Shown here: positions 62,037 through 64,000 of the stretch, one piece after another
Position numbering within the stretch: the first letter of the stretch is position 1
How the letters are laid out: each line of letters begins with the position of its first letter
From: Pomphorhynchus laevis
Lineage: Eukaryota; Acanthocephala; Palaeacanthocephala; Echinorhynchida; Pomphorhynchidae
DNA: 64,000 bases
Assembly: GCA_012934845.2 (NCBI GenBank)
Contig: WNNJ02002715.1
Span: forward strand, 27,636 to 91,635
Direction: 5' to 3'
The notes under the pieces: model-generated
The model's input: the letters and a program-made list of their open reading frames with translations, nothing else
Databases searched by the model: none
What the model was told of the DNA's origin: nothing
Made by a program: the position numbers and the translations under genes

Positions 62037-62111
62037 CCGTTTCGTCATCACAATGACTCATCAGTGTCAGATCCCTCCCACTGCTGGATGCAGAGGAGGA
62101 CTGGCAGACGG
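62037..62111 (-). ncRNA. Type III hammerhead ribozyme, 62-kb cluster
   Basis: Both cores complete (CTGATGA, GAAA), stem III CCGT/ACGG, stem II GTCAT/ATGAC with loop TGTG, and cleavage position C at 62107. Stem I reads TGCCAGT/TCTGACA near the core with two mismatches, and the outer helices (CCTCCT/GGGAGG, CTGC/GCAG) are kept. Independent sequence drift with retained fold supports a structured RNA. Confidence 0.83.
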
Positions 62112-62344
62112 TACTCAACGAATGAATCATGTGAATGATGTACTAGCAAATCTCTAGTAACATCATCTAGATTGCTGAATTAGCATTACAATAGCTTCAC
62201 CAAATTAAATCATAGGCAAAAAAGCACTGGCAAATGTCAGCGCAAGGTATCTTAATATCGGCTTACTTTTAATCTCAAATAATGATATCATTCCGCGTGA
62301 ATTTTTAGTAATCATATAAGCCCGACGCGAAAGAATGACGAATG

Positions 62345-62419
62345 CCGTTTTGTCATCACTATAACTAATCAGTGCCAGTTCCCTCGCACTGCTGGATGCA
62401 GAGGATGACTAGCAGACGG
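62345..62419 (-). ncRNA. Degenerate hammerhead, second unit of 62-kb cluster
   Basis: Core reads CTGATTA instead of CTGATGA, GAAA has become AAAA, and stem II is weakened (GTTAT/ATGAC). Probably inactive. Confidence 0.7.
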
Positions 62420-62839
62420 TAATCAACGAATGAATCAAGTGCATGATGTACTAGAAAATCTCTAGTAACATCATCTAGAGTGCTGAATTAGCACTACAAT
62501 AGCTTCACCAAATTGAATCATAGGCAAAAAAAGCACTGACAAATGCAAGCGCAAGGTATATATATCGGCTTACTCCTATATGAATTTACTCAAATGATAC
62601 CAGTCGTCAGTCGTTATTCTTTGGCCAGTCGTCAGACGGCAGTCGTCATTCTTTCGCGTCGGGCTTATATGTATTACAAGAAATTCACGCGGAACGGTAT
62701 CATTTGAGTAAATTTAATTTATTATACACATTAAAATGTATCACATATTATAGGTAGTATGTATAGTGGATCAATGATAATTGATCAATATTTAATTATT
62801 TAATTAGTTTGTATATTTTGTAACGCAAGAGTTCATCAA

Positions 62840-63010
62840 CAAAGATGAAAAAAAGTTTTTTTACGTGGCAAAGAGTGCTGGCGCACACTTAAATGACCAC
62901 GAAGAAAACAAAAATCTAAATCATGTGTCGAGAATGTGGAAAAGGAGGTTATTTGAATGTGATAAAGGATGGCGCGCGACGGACGTCAAGAGGAAGCTGA
63001 TTCCAGGCTG
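62840..63010 (-). mobile_element. 3' end of the second LINE family, reverse strand
   Basis: On the - strand the text from about 63005 gives a CTTGACGTCCGTCGCGCGCC segment equivalent to the WN-LP-DVRRAPSFITF ending, then CATGATTTAGATTTTTGTTT, GTGGTCATTTAAGTGTGCGC, a stem-loop and TTTGCCACGTAAAAAA. It corresponds to the ends at 10816, 15590 and 24055. Confidence 0.7.
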
Positions 63011-63019
63011 ATTTCAGGA

Positions 63020-64000
63020 TGATTTGATGATGAAATCATCATCAAAGATGAAATTTTATTATATTGTCAATAAATGATCTGTTACTTGTGCTGTCGATGT
63101 AAATGCACACTTAAACCAATTTATTAAATTGCTTCACGCAATTATTACAATTTGATCGAATGAATACGTAAAATACACTTAAGTATTTTAAATAGATTCC
63201 CTAATGTCAGTATTACTGACATTAAAACAATGTTTTGCTTGAAAAGCCTTGACTAAATAATTTATTTAATCAATCAAAGTTAACTATCAAATTGAAATAT
63301 TAAGTCCGAATTTTCTTCAGCAACGACTTAAATCGTCAGGGAAAGGATTGAACAGATTGAATAAACTACAAAGTAGTTAATTAAATGTTTTGAACAATCA
63401 TTGAACCTGACGATATTAGTTGCTATAAAAAACCAGACTACACTTTTAACTCATAACCGAGGTTTTGAACTATTACTCGCTTATAACAAGCGAGTAAAAT
63501 ATATAAGTATATTATTACCTTATTAATAATATTTATTAATATTTATAGTATTATTATAAATTATTTTATTAATATTAATATTTATACTTTATTTATTATA
63601 AAGTATATTAATATAAACACAAATCCCACAGAGAAATTCATGAAAAAATCCCTGTAATGCGAAGCAGGACTTTGAAGACTGTATACACCTTACAATCAAT
63701 GAATATGTAAAATACACTTCAGTATGTGTAGTGAATCAATAATCATTGATTAATATTTAAGACAAAATAATATACAAAATACAAAATCATATAATAAATA
63801 AAAAATTAATATTAATTTATATTAATCATATAAATTAATACAAAATCATATATAATTTTGATATTAAAATATCTAATATTTTAATAAAAATGGATTTTAA
63901 AGTATTCATTTTAGTTAGTATGTATTTATTTTAATAAATTCTAAGTTGAAACATTTTAATATCAAAAAATTATAAATATTATAATATTATAAATATTATA
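63020..64000. other. AT-rich intergenic stretch
   Basis: No recognisable gene or repeat family. Short imperfect palindromes of TAATATTA type are frequent. An AATCAT-rich segment with AAATACACTT is seen twice (about 63170 and 63710). Confidence 0.4.

Larger units (their letters stand above)
61999..62717 (-). repeat. 308-bp hammerhead repeat cluster bounded by inverted repeats
   Basis: Two units in the same orientation as the 33-kb array (62003-62560) are followed by a head-to-head partial unit (about 62635-62715). The left end 61999-62041 and right end 62635-62677 form a ~42-bp inverted repeat with one mismatch (GTAATACATATAAGCCCGAC at each outer end). A second inverted pair, TTTACTCAAATGATACC near 62584 and GGTATCATTTGAGTAAA near 62697, lies at the right edge. 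It may be a mobile form of the satellite or the result of fold-back rearrangement. Confidence 0.85.

Overview
This window is AT-rich eukaryotic DNA. Host genes are split by GT-AG introns, and most of the rest is retrotransposon debris and tandem repeats. Two host genes can be rebuilt exon by exon on the + strand: an RPUSD4-type rRNA pseudouridine synthase (35420-44243, 10 exons) and, 58 bp after its stop, a complete 490-residue V-ATPase subunit B (44302-58207, 14 exons). The second ATG sits directly behind a splice acceptor, which suggests a trans-spliced operon. That points to an invertebrate with spliced-leader trans-splicing, such as a nematode, but this is inference.

Layout. 1-1700: Penelope-like element (PLE) with RT and GIY-YIG. 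2.5-6.8 kb: an AT-rich dispersed repeat with a GC-rich array of nine 205/206-bp units (3145-4968). 7.1-9.05 kb: decayed CR1/jockey-like LINE. 9.06-10.82 kb: LINE of a second family. 10.83-11.56 kb: ~460-bp tandem repeat with a degenerate hammerhead ribozyme. 11.56-12.17 kb: LINE tail. 12.2-15.3 kb: largely featureless. 15.6-19.77 kb: nearly full-length CR1-like LINE. 20.0-20.97 kb: PLE fragments and a second copy of the ~460-bp repeat with an intact-looking type I hammerhead. 20.98-21.26 kb: inverted-repeat MITE. 22.5-24.06 kb: second copy of the second LINE family. 24.5-28.64 kb: best-preserved CR1-like LINE (- strand). 28.98-33.1 kb: LINE 3' part, LINE tail and LINE 5' part. 33.33-35.04 kb: satellite of 308-bp units carrying type III hammerhead ribozymes on the - strand. 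35.4-58.2 kb: the gene pair, with a PLE in RPUSD4 intron 4, an RTE-like LINE in V-ATPase intron 3, a PLE relic in intron 8 and a Merlin DNA transposon in intron 10. 58.85-59.40 kb: RTE fragment with an 18-bp target-site duplication. 61.44-61.83 kb: possible terminal exon. 62.0-62.72 kb: the 308-bp hammerhead repeat again, bounded by 42-bp inverted repeats. 62.84-63.0 kb: LINE tail (-).

The most interesting content is two unrelated hammerhead ribozyme families in tandem repeats. One is a type III fold in a 308-bp satellite with a dimeric 616-bp higher-order period, and it also occurs in an inverted-repeat-bounded cluster. The other is a minimal-stem-III type I fold in a ~460-bp repeat beside Penelope fragments. 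All ribozyme and gene-structure calls come from reading the sequence. Family names rest on recognised motifs, and no database search was run.
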